Below are positions 46,110 to 58,285 of a DNA stretch of 64,000 nucleotides, one piece after another. Within the stretch, counting starts at the first letter, position 1. The number at the start of each line of letters is the position of its first letter. The DNA is from Carya illinoinensis (Eukaryota > Streptophyta > Magnoliopsida > Fagales > Juglandaceae). Below the pieces are notes generated by a model, which saw nothing but the letters and a program-made list of their open reading frames with translations, searched no databases and was not told where the DNA came from. A program made the translations under genes and the position numbers. The stretch lies in assembly GCF_018687715.1 (NCBI RefSeq), contig NC_056762.1, positions 36,660,864-36,724,863 on the forward strand. The letters are read 5' to 3'.

Positions 46110-49100
46110 TACGTTTTAAGAAGAAGATAGTACTTCAATTTTATTAATTTCCCTCGTTTGTGGTAGAGAAAAATCATGGTTACAACAAGATACCTCAGGG
46201 ATATAGATAGTCAATAAAACCCAAACCCAGGTATCGAAAAAAAAAAAACCAAGCCAACCATAAGCAAAGTACAATAACAAACCAGTACAAGATAAAACAA
46301 TATCAAACCTAGACTAGAAAAAACGAACCCTGCAAAAAAGACGTAAGCAAATCAGAATAATAAAGACCAATAAAATAAAGATAACTTACCAGAGAAACCA
46401 TTAGGAGGTCCGTAAATAAGGAATGCCAAATCTGTCCATGTGAAGAAGACCTCTTAATCTACTAGAAAGATCACCAGACCGATTTGAACTTAAACCATCA
46501 GCTCCTCTCTTCTAGGTAATCCACCATAGCATTACCTTCACGGAAAATGTGATTCACTCTATAGTTCATACAGTTGAGATAATCATGTAACTCATCCCAA
46601 TAATCCTCTAAATACCAGATATTACGACCACCTTTGGTAATCCGAGTAACCAAAAGCTGAGAACTAGTCTCAATTTCAACACGGAAAAAACCCAAGTGAT
46701 AGCACCTACGAACACCTTCCAACAAACTTCTAAGCTTAGCAGAATTATTAAAAATTTAAAACCCTAGTCCAAGAAAACAGAATAAGCAGAGCGAGTAACC
46801 TACCACTATCATCACGAATGATAGTGGTTTTGATCCTATCACATGCACTAAAAGAGTTATTAAATGTCTTCTACATCATAATAGACATTTTCTTAGGCAA
46901 ATGAGAATGCCAAATCCAATGAACCCAAGGTAATGGAGACACCTTGACTCTAACACAATCCGAAGCACTTTTGGTTGAAAAAAACCCATCAGTGTCCTTT
47001 AACCAAATTAAAACATCTTGCCCCTCCTTTCGCCCAGCCAAGAAATGACACAAATCAGAAGCTTTTTGATGACCCACTAGACGTTCCAAGCGATGAATAT
47101 CCCACCCATTATCAATACAGAAATATTTAACCTTCAAATGAGGTTGCTCAATCACGGGAAATTGACTACTAAGGGGACCATCCTCCTCCCAGTTATTATA
47201 CCAAAAAGAAATATTGCCCCCTCTCACATTTCACTTAGACCTATTTAAAACTTCTGGGATACAATGAACAATCAATTTTCAGAACCAAGTATCCTTATTA
47301 GGCTCTAGAAGAGATAAGTGACTATTTTTAACATACTCACCTTTAAAAAATCCACCCAAAGAGATTGACCCTGCATGAGACGCCAAGCAAGCTTCATATG
47401 AAGAGTTTTCTGAATATTCTCAAAATCCCTAATACTCAACTGCCTGCCTCTATAAGTTTACAAATATGATTCCAAGAAATCCATTTCCTTTTAGCCTTAC
47501 CATTAGAAGCACCCCAAAAGAAAGAACTCAGAATCTTATTCAACGCCACGAGGACAACCTTAGGGACATGTAGCACGACAAGCAGATGAGTGGTCATACT
47601 AGATAATACATGACGCAAAAGAATCTCTTCAACCACCTCTAGAGAGCATTTTCATCTTCTAACCTGTAATCTTTTTTTTGGACTTTACCAAGAAGCTTCC
47701 CAAAATGACTTGCCGTAATTCTCCCCACCACAATAGGAACACCCAAGTAATTAAAGGGGAAAGAGCCTTTAGAAAAGCCAGTAATATGAAGAATGGAAAG
47801 CTTCCTAGAAATAGGGATTTTCTTTGAAAAATAAATAGCATTTTTATCCTTATTAAGAACTTGACCCGTCTAGTCTTCATAAAGCGTCAAGACCTTCATC
47901 AAACTTCTCATAGATTTTTTTCTACCATTGGCAAAAATAACAATATTATCCACATACATAAGGCGGGAGATAAAAGGGGTACCTTTAGCTTGAGAAAAAG
48001 AACCAATTTTTCCTTCGAAAAAATATTGCTTGAGGAGACGAGAGAGCACCACTTGCATGATAATAAACAAATAAGGAGAAAGATGGTCACCTTGCCTCAA
48101 ACCACGCTTTCCTTTAAAAAAATCCCAAAAAGTCTCATTCATCATGATGGAGTACCAAGGAGGGGAAATACAAGCTTCAATCATATCAATAACTTGAGAG
48201 GAAAACCCAAAGTTGGCCAAGACATTGAGTAAAAATTTCCAATCCACTTTATCATAAGCTTTGAACATGTCAAGCTTAACCATCACATTACACCTGGAAG
48301 AGCTTTTGGTGAATAGAATGGACCATCTCCTAAGTCAGACTAATATTCTAAAAAATGCCGCGATCTGGAATAAAGGCCCCTTGCTCTTGTGAAATCATCT
48401 TAGACAACATATTGGTTAGACGACCCACAATAATTTAAACACAAACCTTATAAATTACATAACAGAGGCTAATAGGCTTAAACTTATCAAAACCAGAAGG
48501 CTTATCCACCTTAAAAATAATAACAATATATGAGGCAATATAGAATTTAGGAAAAAATTTATTATGAAAAAAATCAACAGTAGCATCCAAAATATCCTCT
48601 TTAACAAGATCCCAACAGACTCTAAAGAAATCCGAACCAAAACCATTCGGACTAGGGCTATTATCAATGGGAATACTAAAGAGAACATCCTTCACCTCCT
48701 TCACCTCGTCAATAGAAGGGGCGCGACAAAGAGCCATATTCTCCTTGTTAATGATAACCGGGTCAATCAACTCATTTAAATTAGGCAAAACACTATGATG
48801 AGTGTGACCTAGGAATTTTGGAAGTACGGAACAACAGCTTGATGAATATCATAAGGAGTATTTAATATAGTACCATCAATTAAACACATCTCCTTAATCC
48901 TTTTATGACTCTTAGCATTCAAATAAGCATAATAAAAATTTAGAATTCTAGTCCTCCTCTTTGAGCCAACTTTTCTTGGCCATATGAGCAAGACAAATGT
49001 CCTCTCTACCTATCTAGGTTAATAATTCTAACTTAGTCACCAAGAGGTCATTTTCATCCTCATCATTAAAATCATCTTGATGATGGATTTCCAAGTTATC

Positions 49101-49167
49101 AATACGTTGCTCTAAATCTTTGATAATATTATTAGTTTTACCAAAACCCCGTTGATTCCAATCCTTA
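46110..49167 (-). mobile_element. Decayed L1-type LINE with RNase H, broken by the CACTA element
   Basis: On the minus strand, in order: a coding block around 49110-48810 (KFYYAYLNAKSHKRIKEMC), INDNSPSPNGFGSDFFRVCW-like RT entry (48700), KPISLCYVIYKV, KLDMFKAYDKVDWKFL, GLRQGDHLSPYLF and a YVDN active-site box (normally YADD). A zf-RVT region follows (46871-47227, with RGGNISFWYNNW), then an RNase H block (46498-46725, with YRVNHIFREGNAMVDYL). Frameshifts and stops separate these blocks, and the endonuclease part is missing because the sequence is cut at the CACTA terminus. The 3' end is near 46110 and not sharply defined. Confidence 0.88.
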
Positions 49168-49464
49168 CACTACAACAAAATATGGTTTTTGCCACCATTT
49201 TTTTTCCCACAGATGAAAAGTGGCCGCTTATACATATGATTTCTCACAAAATTCTTGTCTCCAAAAATATCCATAGAAATTGTCAGTAAAAATGTGTTGT
49301 TTCGGCAAAAAATAGTCCCCGAATTTGATTTTGTCACAATAGGTCATAATCTGCACGTTTTCTGGTTGTCCTAACGACATACAGTCGTCACTGAAGTGTT
49401 TTGTCTTGCATTAATCACTGAATTCTATTGTGACAAGCAAAAGTCGTCATTATATTGTGATTCT
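49168..49464 (+). repeat. CACTA terminal and subterminal region
   Basis: After the CACTA end come short direct and inverted words, for example acgac/gtcgt (49374-49388 and 49443-49450) and ttgtcaca/tgtgacaa (49333 and 49430). They are candidates for TnpA-binding subterminal repeats. The repeat set is weak by eye. Confidence 0.45.
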
Positions 49465-49472
49465 ATAAATAG
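49465..49472 (+). promoter_or_regulatory. Candidate TATA box of the CACTA promoter
   Basis: TATAAATA lies 297 bp inside the CACTA end, followed by a CT-rich leader (49497-49510). It would drive a long leader containing intron(s) up to the transposase start at 54159. Confidence 0.45.
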
Positions 49473-51785
49473 CCTACTTAGCGCGCGGGGGATCTTTTCC
49501 CTCTCTTCTCTTCGCGTCAGTCGACCCCGCCCCTACCATCCATACCATATTAACCCTGAAACCCACAGCCCTACCTCCGAAAATTCTTCCCAGAAATGTT
49601 TTTCAAAGATTGTAAATCCCAAGTGCTGCCGTAATCCATCAGTGATGCAGATGGAACAAGCAACCAGTGAATCATCCTCGACAGCCCACATACAATCGAC
49701 GATGATCTTCTGATTTTGCATGCTTCGATTCGCAATTTAGTTGGTCGATTTTCTGGGCCCTAGCTGTCTCTGCTTGGGCATCCCCTTCTTTTCACTGAGC
49801 CCTACCAAAACACTATGGTCGGCTCCCTTTACTGTGAGCAATCGAAGAGAAACTAAACTGCGAAGCTACGGTCAGGTTTTCAATTTATCAGTTTTTTGGA
49901 TTTCGCCGTTCCTGTTATTCTATACTTGAACATTGGGGCATTTTATATACTTGAGAAATTGAAAGATTACCTTTAGTCATCAGGACCATGGCAGAAGCAA
50001 ATACGGTTTTATTACTCTTTTTTTTTCTCGGTCAATTTGTTTGTTGTTGTCATTTATCTTTGATTATTGATTGAAATGGTTAGGTTGATACATTTCACAG
50101 CTATTATGTTGGATGGATATTGTATGGCTCTGTTTTCCTCTCCTTCTTTACCGGCATGCCAACTCTTTTAATTTCTTCTATTTTTTCTATTGGGTTCAGA
50201 ATATTGATTCCTGCAATTTACTTGGTGGAAAGCTGTAAAACTGGAAAACCCTCTGTATATTCTATTCTTTTTGATGCCTTGACTGAGATCTGTACTTATC
50301 TTTATGTTTTACTCAGTATTTTCTGTGGGTTTTTCCATTTTTGGCATCCTAAATCACAGTTCTTGTTTGGGAGAGTAAAAGTGGATGAATAGGTAAATTT
50401 TGCTTGGTTTTTTGGCTAACCGTTCTCCAAACAAAACGTATGTTCAGGATATATATATTGAACTGTCCTTGTCAGTTATAACGAATTCTTTTTCAATTTT
50501 CAATGATTTAGACTCATGAGTTTCCGGTTTGAATCAGTCTAATGTTAATGCAACTTTCACTTGTTGCTGTTGAGTCTTGATTGTTTTCATTAATTTGCAA
50601 AAAAATGGCTTCCATCATGATATAGTTTTATATATTACGCTAATGCATTTGGGGAGCCTAACCTATTCTTAAAGTAACCCATATGCAGAGGAAGAGAGAC
50701 ACTACAGTTTAGATTATTTTTGCTACTTTAAGTGTATGCTATTTAATATCCTTTACCTACTCTTTTCATTTCTGTTTCTGTTTGCTGTTTTTTTTTTTTT
50801 TTTTGGTTCATTTATTAGACTTCCCATCTTGCATAATGTGGCTACCTACCCACTGAAATAATGAGTTAAAGAAAATGTTGTTTATATTCGTTGAGCAACA
50901 ATGTTAATCATTTTTGGTATAGCCCTTCAGTTCTCAGCAGGTACCTACTAATTTGTCATAACTAATTTATTAACTAAAGGAGAGCAGTCTATTTGTAACA
51001 GATTAGTTAAAGTGTTGCAATAATATAGCTAAGAAGTTGTGTTCATTTTATTATTATTTAGACTTTAAGATAGGTAGTCAAATGTTCACAATTCTATCTA
51101 GAAGTCCATGTTCTATATAGATTTTTTGTAAATCCTCTTTCTAATTGATCTGTTTATCATCATCTACCAATTTGGGAGGATAGACTTTCACTTCACCTGT
51201 GGTGTATCGGAAATATGCGCATTGACAGCTTGAGTCTAATCTAATTGTTTGTTCACTTTAGACTAGTTTTATCATCTCTCCCATAAAAAACATAATGAAG
51301 ACTGGTACGAATGTTTTGCTTCCAGTATACAATAGTTTGCCTATCAACTCTGGTTTTCCATACAGCTTCTGGATCCATGGATGTAGAAGATGAATATTTA
51401 TTATGTAAAATTTACTTGGCTTTTGCCATGTTCTGTCTGGGATTTGAGCCACATTAAATTATTGCCTTGTCCCTTTGTATTTTTTTCCAGGCTTCCACGG
51501 CTGGCTGAGGCAATCCTCCAAATTGACCTCATCATGTATTCATGACAGACTGTGTGTAAGTTGTCATCTGTTCGTACTTTACATAGGATGGAACAGATTC
51601 TGCTTGATATGTAATACTTAAAGTTCCTACTACTATATATCCCAAAAAGGGGTCTTGTGATGAACCAAATCGGTAGATAGTTTGGTCATTGTATGAATAT
51701 TTTGGGACCTATGAATGGGTTATCAACATGGGTTTGCATGGTAGTAGATTCAGGATTGCACTTAGAGTCTATTTGTAATCGAACT
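49473..51785 (+). other. CACTA 5' leader/intron region, no protein motif seen
   Basis: Open frames of 60-105 aa occur (for example 49396-49713 and 50120-50392) but have no recognisable domain. It probably comprises an untranslated exon plus a large intron of the transposase gene. Confidence 0.4.
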
Positions 51786-51917
51786 TGTTGAGGGAAAAAT
51801 GAGCGTGTTGGCATATTCTTGTGAAAACCTGTGTAAAATAGTGTTGTAACAAGTGTTGTTGCGGAAGGATTGAAGTGGGGTTGAAGTGTGCTCATTATTG
51901 GTCAAAAGAAGCGACTT

Positions 51918-52244
51918 CGCTCGACCCTCGCTCGACAGAGCGCTCGAGCGAACTCAGGCAGATTCAACCGCTCGACCCTCGCTCGACATACGGCTCGAGC
52001 GAACTCAGGCAGATTCAACCGCTCGACCCTCGCTCGACATACGGCTCGAGCGAACTCAGGCAGATTCAACCGCTCGACCCTCGCTCGACACTGAGCTCAA
52101 GCGAACCCAGGCAGAGTGTGTCGCTCGACCCTCGCTCGACACTGAGCTCGAGCGAACTCAGGCAGAGTCGACCGCTCGATACTCGCTCGACATGGCGCTC
52201 GAGCGAACTCAGGCAGATTTCGGCGCTCGACCTTCGCTCGAGCC
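51918..52244 (+). repeat. 51-bp palindromic tandem repeat in the solo LTR
   Basis: Units beginning cgctcgaccctcgctcgaca start at 51918, 51969, 52020, 52071, 52122, 52173 and (partial) 52224, an exact period of 51 bp. Most units contain TCGCTCGA and TCGAGCGA separated by about 8 bases, so each can form a hairpin. The array is GC-rich and CpG-dense in AT-rich surroundings. Confidence 0.95.
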
Positions 52245-52298
52245 AATGTTCCAGATCACTTACAATGTAGGGTTTTGAACGCCTCATTTGATGGGAAC

Positions 52299-52306
52299 TA
52301 TAAATA
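52299..52306 (+). promoter_or_regulatory. TATA box of the solo LTR
   Basis: TATAAATA lies about 55 bp after the tandem repeat, in the position expected at the U3/R boundary. Confidence 0.6.
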
Positions 52307-52909
52307 GAACATGTTAGCTTCTGTTCTACGTGTGGAGAATCAGAGCAAAAACCCTAAGGGCCTCCAAGAACTTCTTAGAGCAACCTCTCCCCCATTTGGT
52401 TGATTCTCTCTTGGAAAAATATTACTCCATCATAACACATTCAAAATCAACTCTTATTTGAGTCCATTGAAGTGGACATTGCTGTTGGCCGGAAGAGTCC
52501 GGAGCTGCCGTTGATGCAGAGATCGAGAGGTTCTCGTGGGAAGCTATAGGAAGGTCGGAGTTTCGACACTACATGCGTGTAGAGATCGAGTGGGTCACTC
52601 GTGGTGTTGCAAGCCAAGTTTAGCTACTACAAAGATTTTGTGAGTGTTCTAAATTGGTTGTAACAAACTAAAGTTTCTATAGTGGATTTGAGGTGGTGTC
52701 TTACACCCGGAGTGGTTTTAGATTTTGAAGAGGTTCTTCAAATGAGTTTCCACTCCGTGAACAAAATCATGTGTTGATTATTTGTGTTATTTGTTTCATT
52801 TATTATCTGCTTGTTTGATTAATTTTCAAAAGGCCATAAAAATTAGATTACACCTATTCACCCCCCCTCTAGGTGTAGTGTTGTGTAGAACCACTGCTTT
52901 TTCAGAACT

Positions 52910-54158
52910 CATCAATCTAGCATCGTTAAACTGCCTTTTTAACTACTTCTATTGTACTAATAGAGCTTGGAATCTTGGGCTGATGGGTAATTTTCATGTT
53001 GGTATAGCTGCTGCAATTTTATATAGGCACCCAGTGGGTGTATGCCCCTTCCCGAAACATTTCAAACGTTTAAATGGACTGGATTTGTGGTTTTCTGTGA
53101 TTTTTCCAAGCCGTTGTATGTTACGCTGTGATAACTGACACAGCAGTACTTATGATACTATGTTTTCCATGAATCTTTTCCACATATCTCCCTACAAAGG
53201 TTCGGCTGTAAACCACATGTTATGAGCTACTCCTACCATAATGGATTAGACCATAAATGGGTTACACGAGTCTTGTAGTGACGATTATAAAATGCATTGT
53301 TTGTTATGATTCCCCTCTGTATCATCTGTGATTTCTGATTTTACCCCTGTCAATTCGTGATAATATGGGCAGCTTCTATTGGCAGCCTATAAGCTCACAC
53401 CTACCCTCTGTACGCTATTTATGTAGTTATGTACCCATATATATTTATAACTATATATATATATATATTTCTGAAAGTTTCCATTCCATTCAACTGGAAT
53501 TGCTCTTGATACCGTTGGGCCAATCCCACTTGAATTTTTCCTACCTTTAACCCTTTGGCCTTTAATATTTCCAGATATAATATTAGTCTAACTTCACACT
53601 AACTACAAATATTTTCACATGCCATTATTCAATAAAAACTAGCACTCATCCCTAAAGCAGATCTGAATATTTCACTCTAGTGTGCTGCATTAGAGTGTAC
53701 GGGGGAAAAATATAGCCCGCAAACTTCCCGTGTGTCGCTATATATCAGAATCATGTTGCCCACTCATATGTTTTATGTTATTCTTAAAGTCCCCCTGCTC
53801 CTGATAAGTTTGCACCTTATACCTTCCCATAGAATTCTGATATGGACAACCATTCTATCATTTAGCATGGAAATTAACCCCCTCAATGTTGCATTACAAA
53901 TTGTCCATTATTGGGTGCATAAGGTGCAAAGGGCTATATTCTTCTGTCCCTCACATCTCTGTGATAGCTTAATAAGCACCTTCCCTCTCCTCTCCAACTT
54001 TTATTGGAAATCTCAAACTAAATGGCTGAAAGTGACTTCACAAATTTATTATCATTTGTCAGGGACCTAATGGGAGCCGGTCGTGATGATTCAACTTGAT
54101 AATCTGTTTGTTGAAGAAAATTTTGCATGTAGGCCTTTTTTTGGTATACAACAGTTAA
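52910..54158 (+). other. CACTA 5' region continued, no gene seen
   Basis: Sequence between the solo LTR and the transposase ATG, with a TA-rich microsatellite at 53439-53467. It is probably intron and leader. Confidence 0.45.
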
Positions 54159-57100
54159 ATGGATAAATCTTGGATGCATATTGGAGATAGATTGCGGTCC
54201 CATGAATATGCCGAAGGAGTTAATCATTTCTTATCCATGGCTCAATCCAATGCTCCTGCCAGTGATGCCATTCGATGTCCTTGCCGGATATGTCGTAATA
54301 ATTTTTTCCAACCATTTGATGTTGTGAGGGATCATTTGTTCTTGCGAGGGATTGATATAAGTTATACTCAATGGATATTTCATGGAGAAGATGATCCTTT
54401 TCATGCCAATCGGTCAGATGATGAGGACGATGGAGATGATTTTGGTGAGTACGTTGATGATGTTGATGAGATGTTAGATGACATCCGGGTGGGATCCTTC
54501 GTTAATAGTGCTCACGGTTTAAATGCTGGTGGTGGTGACGATGATGCACCAGAACCCAATGTTGGGACTTCAAGACACCATACATTTGAACAGTATGTAG
54601 AGGATGCTCGACGTCCACTCTACCCATCGTGTGCAAACTACTCAAAGCTATCATTTATGGTGAAGTTGCTTCACATCAAGAGTATTGGTGGTTGGAACGT
54701 GAAGTCTTTTAACATGGTGCTAAAGCTATTGAAATCTGCCTTCCCGACTGCTCTTTTGCCTGAAGACTATAACGATGCACGTCAGCTAAAACGTGGGTTG
54801 GGATTTAGTTACACCAAAATTCATGTATGTCCAAATGACTGTATCTTGTTCTGGAAAGAATACGAAGACAAAGATCAGTGCCCTAAATGCAAGTCATCTA
54901 GATGGGTCTCACTGACAAGTAAACACCGGGTACCTCAGAAAGTGATGCGTTATTTTCCATTGATGCCTAGGTTGCAACGCCTTTATATGTCAAAGAAGAC
55001 AGCACAAGCGATGCGATGGCATAAAGAGCAGCGTATTGATGACTCGAGTTGTATGAGGCATCCAGCTGATTCCAAAGTTTGGAAAGATTTTGATAGGAAA
55101 CATGATTGGTTTGCGAAAGATGCTCGTAATGTTCGTCTTGGACTTGCGAGTGACGGTTTCAACCCATTCAATAACATGAGCAAGCCTTATAGTATATGGC
55201 CAGTCATACTTCTGCCTTACAACTTGCCACCTTGGTCTTGTATGAAAGATCCATACTTTCTCTTGACATGTTTGATACCTGGTCCTAAATCACCAGGTAA
55301 TGATATCGATATCTTCCTTCGTCCTTTAGTTGATGAATTGAAATCATTATGGGAGGTTGGTATTGAGACATATGATGCATTCAGTTCCGATGTTTTCCAA
55401 TTACATGCATCTCTACTCTGGACTATAAATGACTTTCCTGCATACGCCAATCTTTCGGGGTGGAGCACGAAGGGGAAATTGGCATGTCCTGTGTGCAATG
55501 TAGATACAGACTCAATGTGGTTGGCCTATGGGCGTAAACATTGTTATATGGGCCACCGTCGCTGGTTGGCCCCGGACCACCGTTGGAGAAAGAATAAACG
55601 TGCTTTCAACGGTGCGCTCGAGGTGAGGCCTCACCCACCAAGACTTACGGCCCAAGAAATACTTGAATCATTACGCATGGTCTCCAACGTGCAATTTGGA
55701 AAAAGTGAACGGAAGAGGAAACGGGCACCACACGAACAAAACTGGACAAAGAAAAGCATCTTCTTCGATCTCCCATACTGGCAAGACGTGGGATTGAGGC
55801 ATAACCTAGACGTAATGCATATCGAGAAAAACATCTGTGATAGCGTCTTGGGCACCTTGCTGAGTATTGATGGAAAGAGTAAGGACACTGCAAATGCACG
55901 AAGGGATTTGGAACGTCTCGGACTGAGGAAGGAATTACACTTACGTCCGGAGGGTGATCGTTGCCGGATGAGTCTGGCATGTTACACACTAAACCATAAT
56001 GAGAGAATTTCCTTTTGTGAGTGGGTGTCACAAGTTAGTTTTCCAGATGGCTTCGCCTCTAATATTGCTCGGTGTGTGAATATTCGGGAAGGCAAAATTA
56101 CAGGAATGAAAAGTCATGACTGCCACATTTTTCTCCAACGGTTGCTTCCGGTTGTAATTGGCAGTTATTTGCGTCCTGACATCCGGCTAGCTTTGACCGA
56201 GCTAAGTACATTTTTCAAGGAATTGTGTGCTCGAACATTGACGTATGAATCATTGCATCGCCTTCAGGCAGATATTTCTATCATCCTATGTAAACTTGAG
56301 ATGATCTTCCCACCTGCATTTTTTGATATTATGGTCCACCTCGCAATTCATTTACCAGACGAGGCATTACTTGCTGGACCAGTGCAATACAGGTGGATGT
56401 ATCCGTTTGAGAGGTACCTGGGGAAGTTCAAGCGCTATGTCCGAAACAAAGCCCGCCCTGAGGGTTCAATTGCAGAAGCATATGTTCATGTTGAGTGTTT
56501 AACATTTTGCTCAATGTATCTCAACGACATTGAGACCAGATATAAACGGGTTGAAAGAAACGCGGACATTCCAGATCAGCTTAATGATGAATTTTTTTCT
56601 GTATTCTCACAAAAGGTTCGTCCGCTCGGGGCGGCCAACATTCACATGCTAGCCGAGAAATGGTTTTCAAGAGCCCACTGGTATGTTCTCAATAATTGTG
56701 GCGAGATCGAGCATTACCTCGAGTAAGTGGTCCACATTTTTGTGTAAAGCAAAGATTGTTTAACGGTTACATAGTTACACCGTGAACTTATACCACTCTG
56801 TTTTGCAGTGACCATTACAACATGATTACAAGGGAAAGCACAACCAACTCTGCGCGCAGGCACCAAGCTCAATTCCCAGCTTGGTTCAAGAAACACGTAC
56901 GTATTTCTCTTTAATATTAAACCGTCTCGATACCTTGGGGGTTGACGGTTTATCATTCCATTTCAACTCGACATGTTTTACTGCTATAACAAAATGCATA
57001 AAATAGCATTTTTCCAAACCAGCTAAAAAAACTAATATGCCTCATTTTTAACTAACCAAAATAACTACTAAATCTTCTAGCTATTTTATTATTACGTTGG

Positions 57101-58262
57101 TTTTGTCTTTTGATTGGAATATAGATTCGAGAGAAGCGTGCGATGAACCCAGCCAGTGTACGAGATGAAATATATGCACTTGCATGTGGTCCCGACAAGT
57201 GGGTTGCGTCGTACGCCGGTTGCATTATGAATGGAATTAGATTTCAGACGAAGGATCGAGAGAGGCACCGACGAACTCAAAATAGCGGTTTGGTTGTTCG
57301 TGGTGAACATCAGTCAAATCCCGTTGACTTCTACGGGGTTTTGAAAGATATTATAGAATTAAGATATATGGGTTGGCGTAAGGTCTATTTGTTTCAATGT
57401 GATTGGTGGGATGTTGGTGATAAGCGAAAAGGGATTCGCGTTGGCGACCATCTAACGAGCCTGAACACTTCTCGAACATGGTATAAAGATGAACCTTTTG
57501 CTCTTGCATGCCAAGCCCAGCAGGTGTTTTACTTAAAAGATATGAGTGTGGTGGGTAGTTGGTATGTGGTCCATAAGATAACGAATAGGAATGTATACAA
57601 CATTCCTTTAGTTTCGTCGGTCCAGGATGCGGATGATCCTGCAGAGTTAGTTCACGATGATGCTTTCGAGGAAGATGAAAACATTCCGACAAACGTGCCG
57701 CATGCCCAATCTAGTGATCCAGACTTGATGACTCCATTGAACAGGCTAGATGAAGAACCAATACTGATAGACCCTTCGACCATATTAGAACATCAACCAT
57801 CTGATTTAGTTGACCACAATGCATTCCTCGAGGATGATGGCGTTGATGATGATCAGGGAATCGACGAAGCCGATGCTAATAGCGACAGAAGCGATGATGA
57901 CAGTATTGCATTTGCCAATGATGCAAGCTCAGATTCAGAAGATGGTATGCCCTTACTTATAGTGTCATTATTTCAATTTCTCACAATGCATGGTTTGATA
58001 ATTTACCTAAGTTAGGAATATACTAATGTGTCATTGCTACCAATAACAGTCAATGTTAACTCTGTCCTTTATAATGTTAGATTATCTAGCTGGAAATGAC
58101 AAGTAATGAACACAGTTTACGGTCAACGTAATTTCTAACATGTCGTTTGGGCCATGCTTGCCAATACGACAATGCAGTATTTTATCTAAACTGTGTTGCT
58201 ATTGATTGATTATTCCACTAACTTACACTCTATGATATCCAGAAACAATGAATGTTATGTGA
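54159..58262 (+). CDS. CACTA tnp2-type transposase with DUF4218 and DUF4216
   Basis: Exons 54159-56722, 56809-56896, 57125-57944 and probably 58243-58262 give about 1163 aa. The transposase-associated N-terminal domain (MDKSWMHIGDRLRSHEY, IRCPCRICRNN) covers residues about 1-75. An acidic linker (DDEDDGDDFGEYVDD) follows. Then comes the tnp2 catalytic region: CPNDCILFWKEY with CPKCKSSRW, SPGNDIDIFLRPLVDEL near 377, SGWSTKGKLACPVCN and LRHNLDVMHIEKNICDSVLG near 545. DUF4218 is at about 717 (FPPAFFDIMVHLAIHLPDE, YRWMYPFERYLG). DUF4216 lies near 950 (DFYGVLKDIIELRYMGWRKV). The protein is the cut-and-paste transposase of En/Spm-type elements, acting in the nucleus on the CACTA ends. No internal stop is present, so the gene may be functional. 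The last exon is a guess; reading past 57944 instead reaches a stop at 58015. Confidence 0.92.
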
Positions 58263-58285
58263 AATCCGGCCAGATTTCACATAAC
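58254..58285 (+). terminator. Perfect 13-bp hairpin overlapping the transposase stop
   Basis: GTTATGTGAAATC and GATTTCACATAAC are exact reverse complements around the 6-base loop CGGCCA. The proposed stop codon (TGA at 58260-58262) lies inside the first arm. Plants do not use this as a bacterial-type terminator; the label marks position only, and the role is unknown. Confidence 0.6.

Larger units (their letters stand above)
51786..52904 (+). mobile_element. Copia-type solo LTR
   Basis: It begins TGTTGAGGGAAAAATG and ends ctgctttttCA. The 5-bp word GAACT flanks both sides (51781-51785 and 52905-52909), the target duplication expected for LTR elements. The end segment cacctattcaccccccctct is typical of copia (SIRE/Tork-like) LTRs. 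There is no internal region, primer-binding site or second LTR, so it is a solo LTR left by LTR-LTR recombination. Its U3 contains a 51-bp tandem repeat. Confidence 0.88.

Noticed and set aside
47861..48232. Plus-strand 123-aa frame
   Set aside because: Antisense shadow of the LINE reverse transcriptase.
51875..52278. Open frames of about 130 aa with 17-residue repeats as a repetitive protein
   Set aside because: The 51-bp period keeps all frames open on both strands by chance. The array is inside the U3 of a solo LTR upstream of its TATA box.
54983..56031. Minus-strand frames of 66-128 aa
   Set aside because: Antisense shadows of the tnp2 transposase exon.
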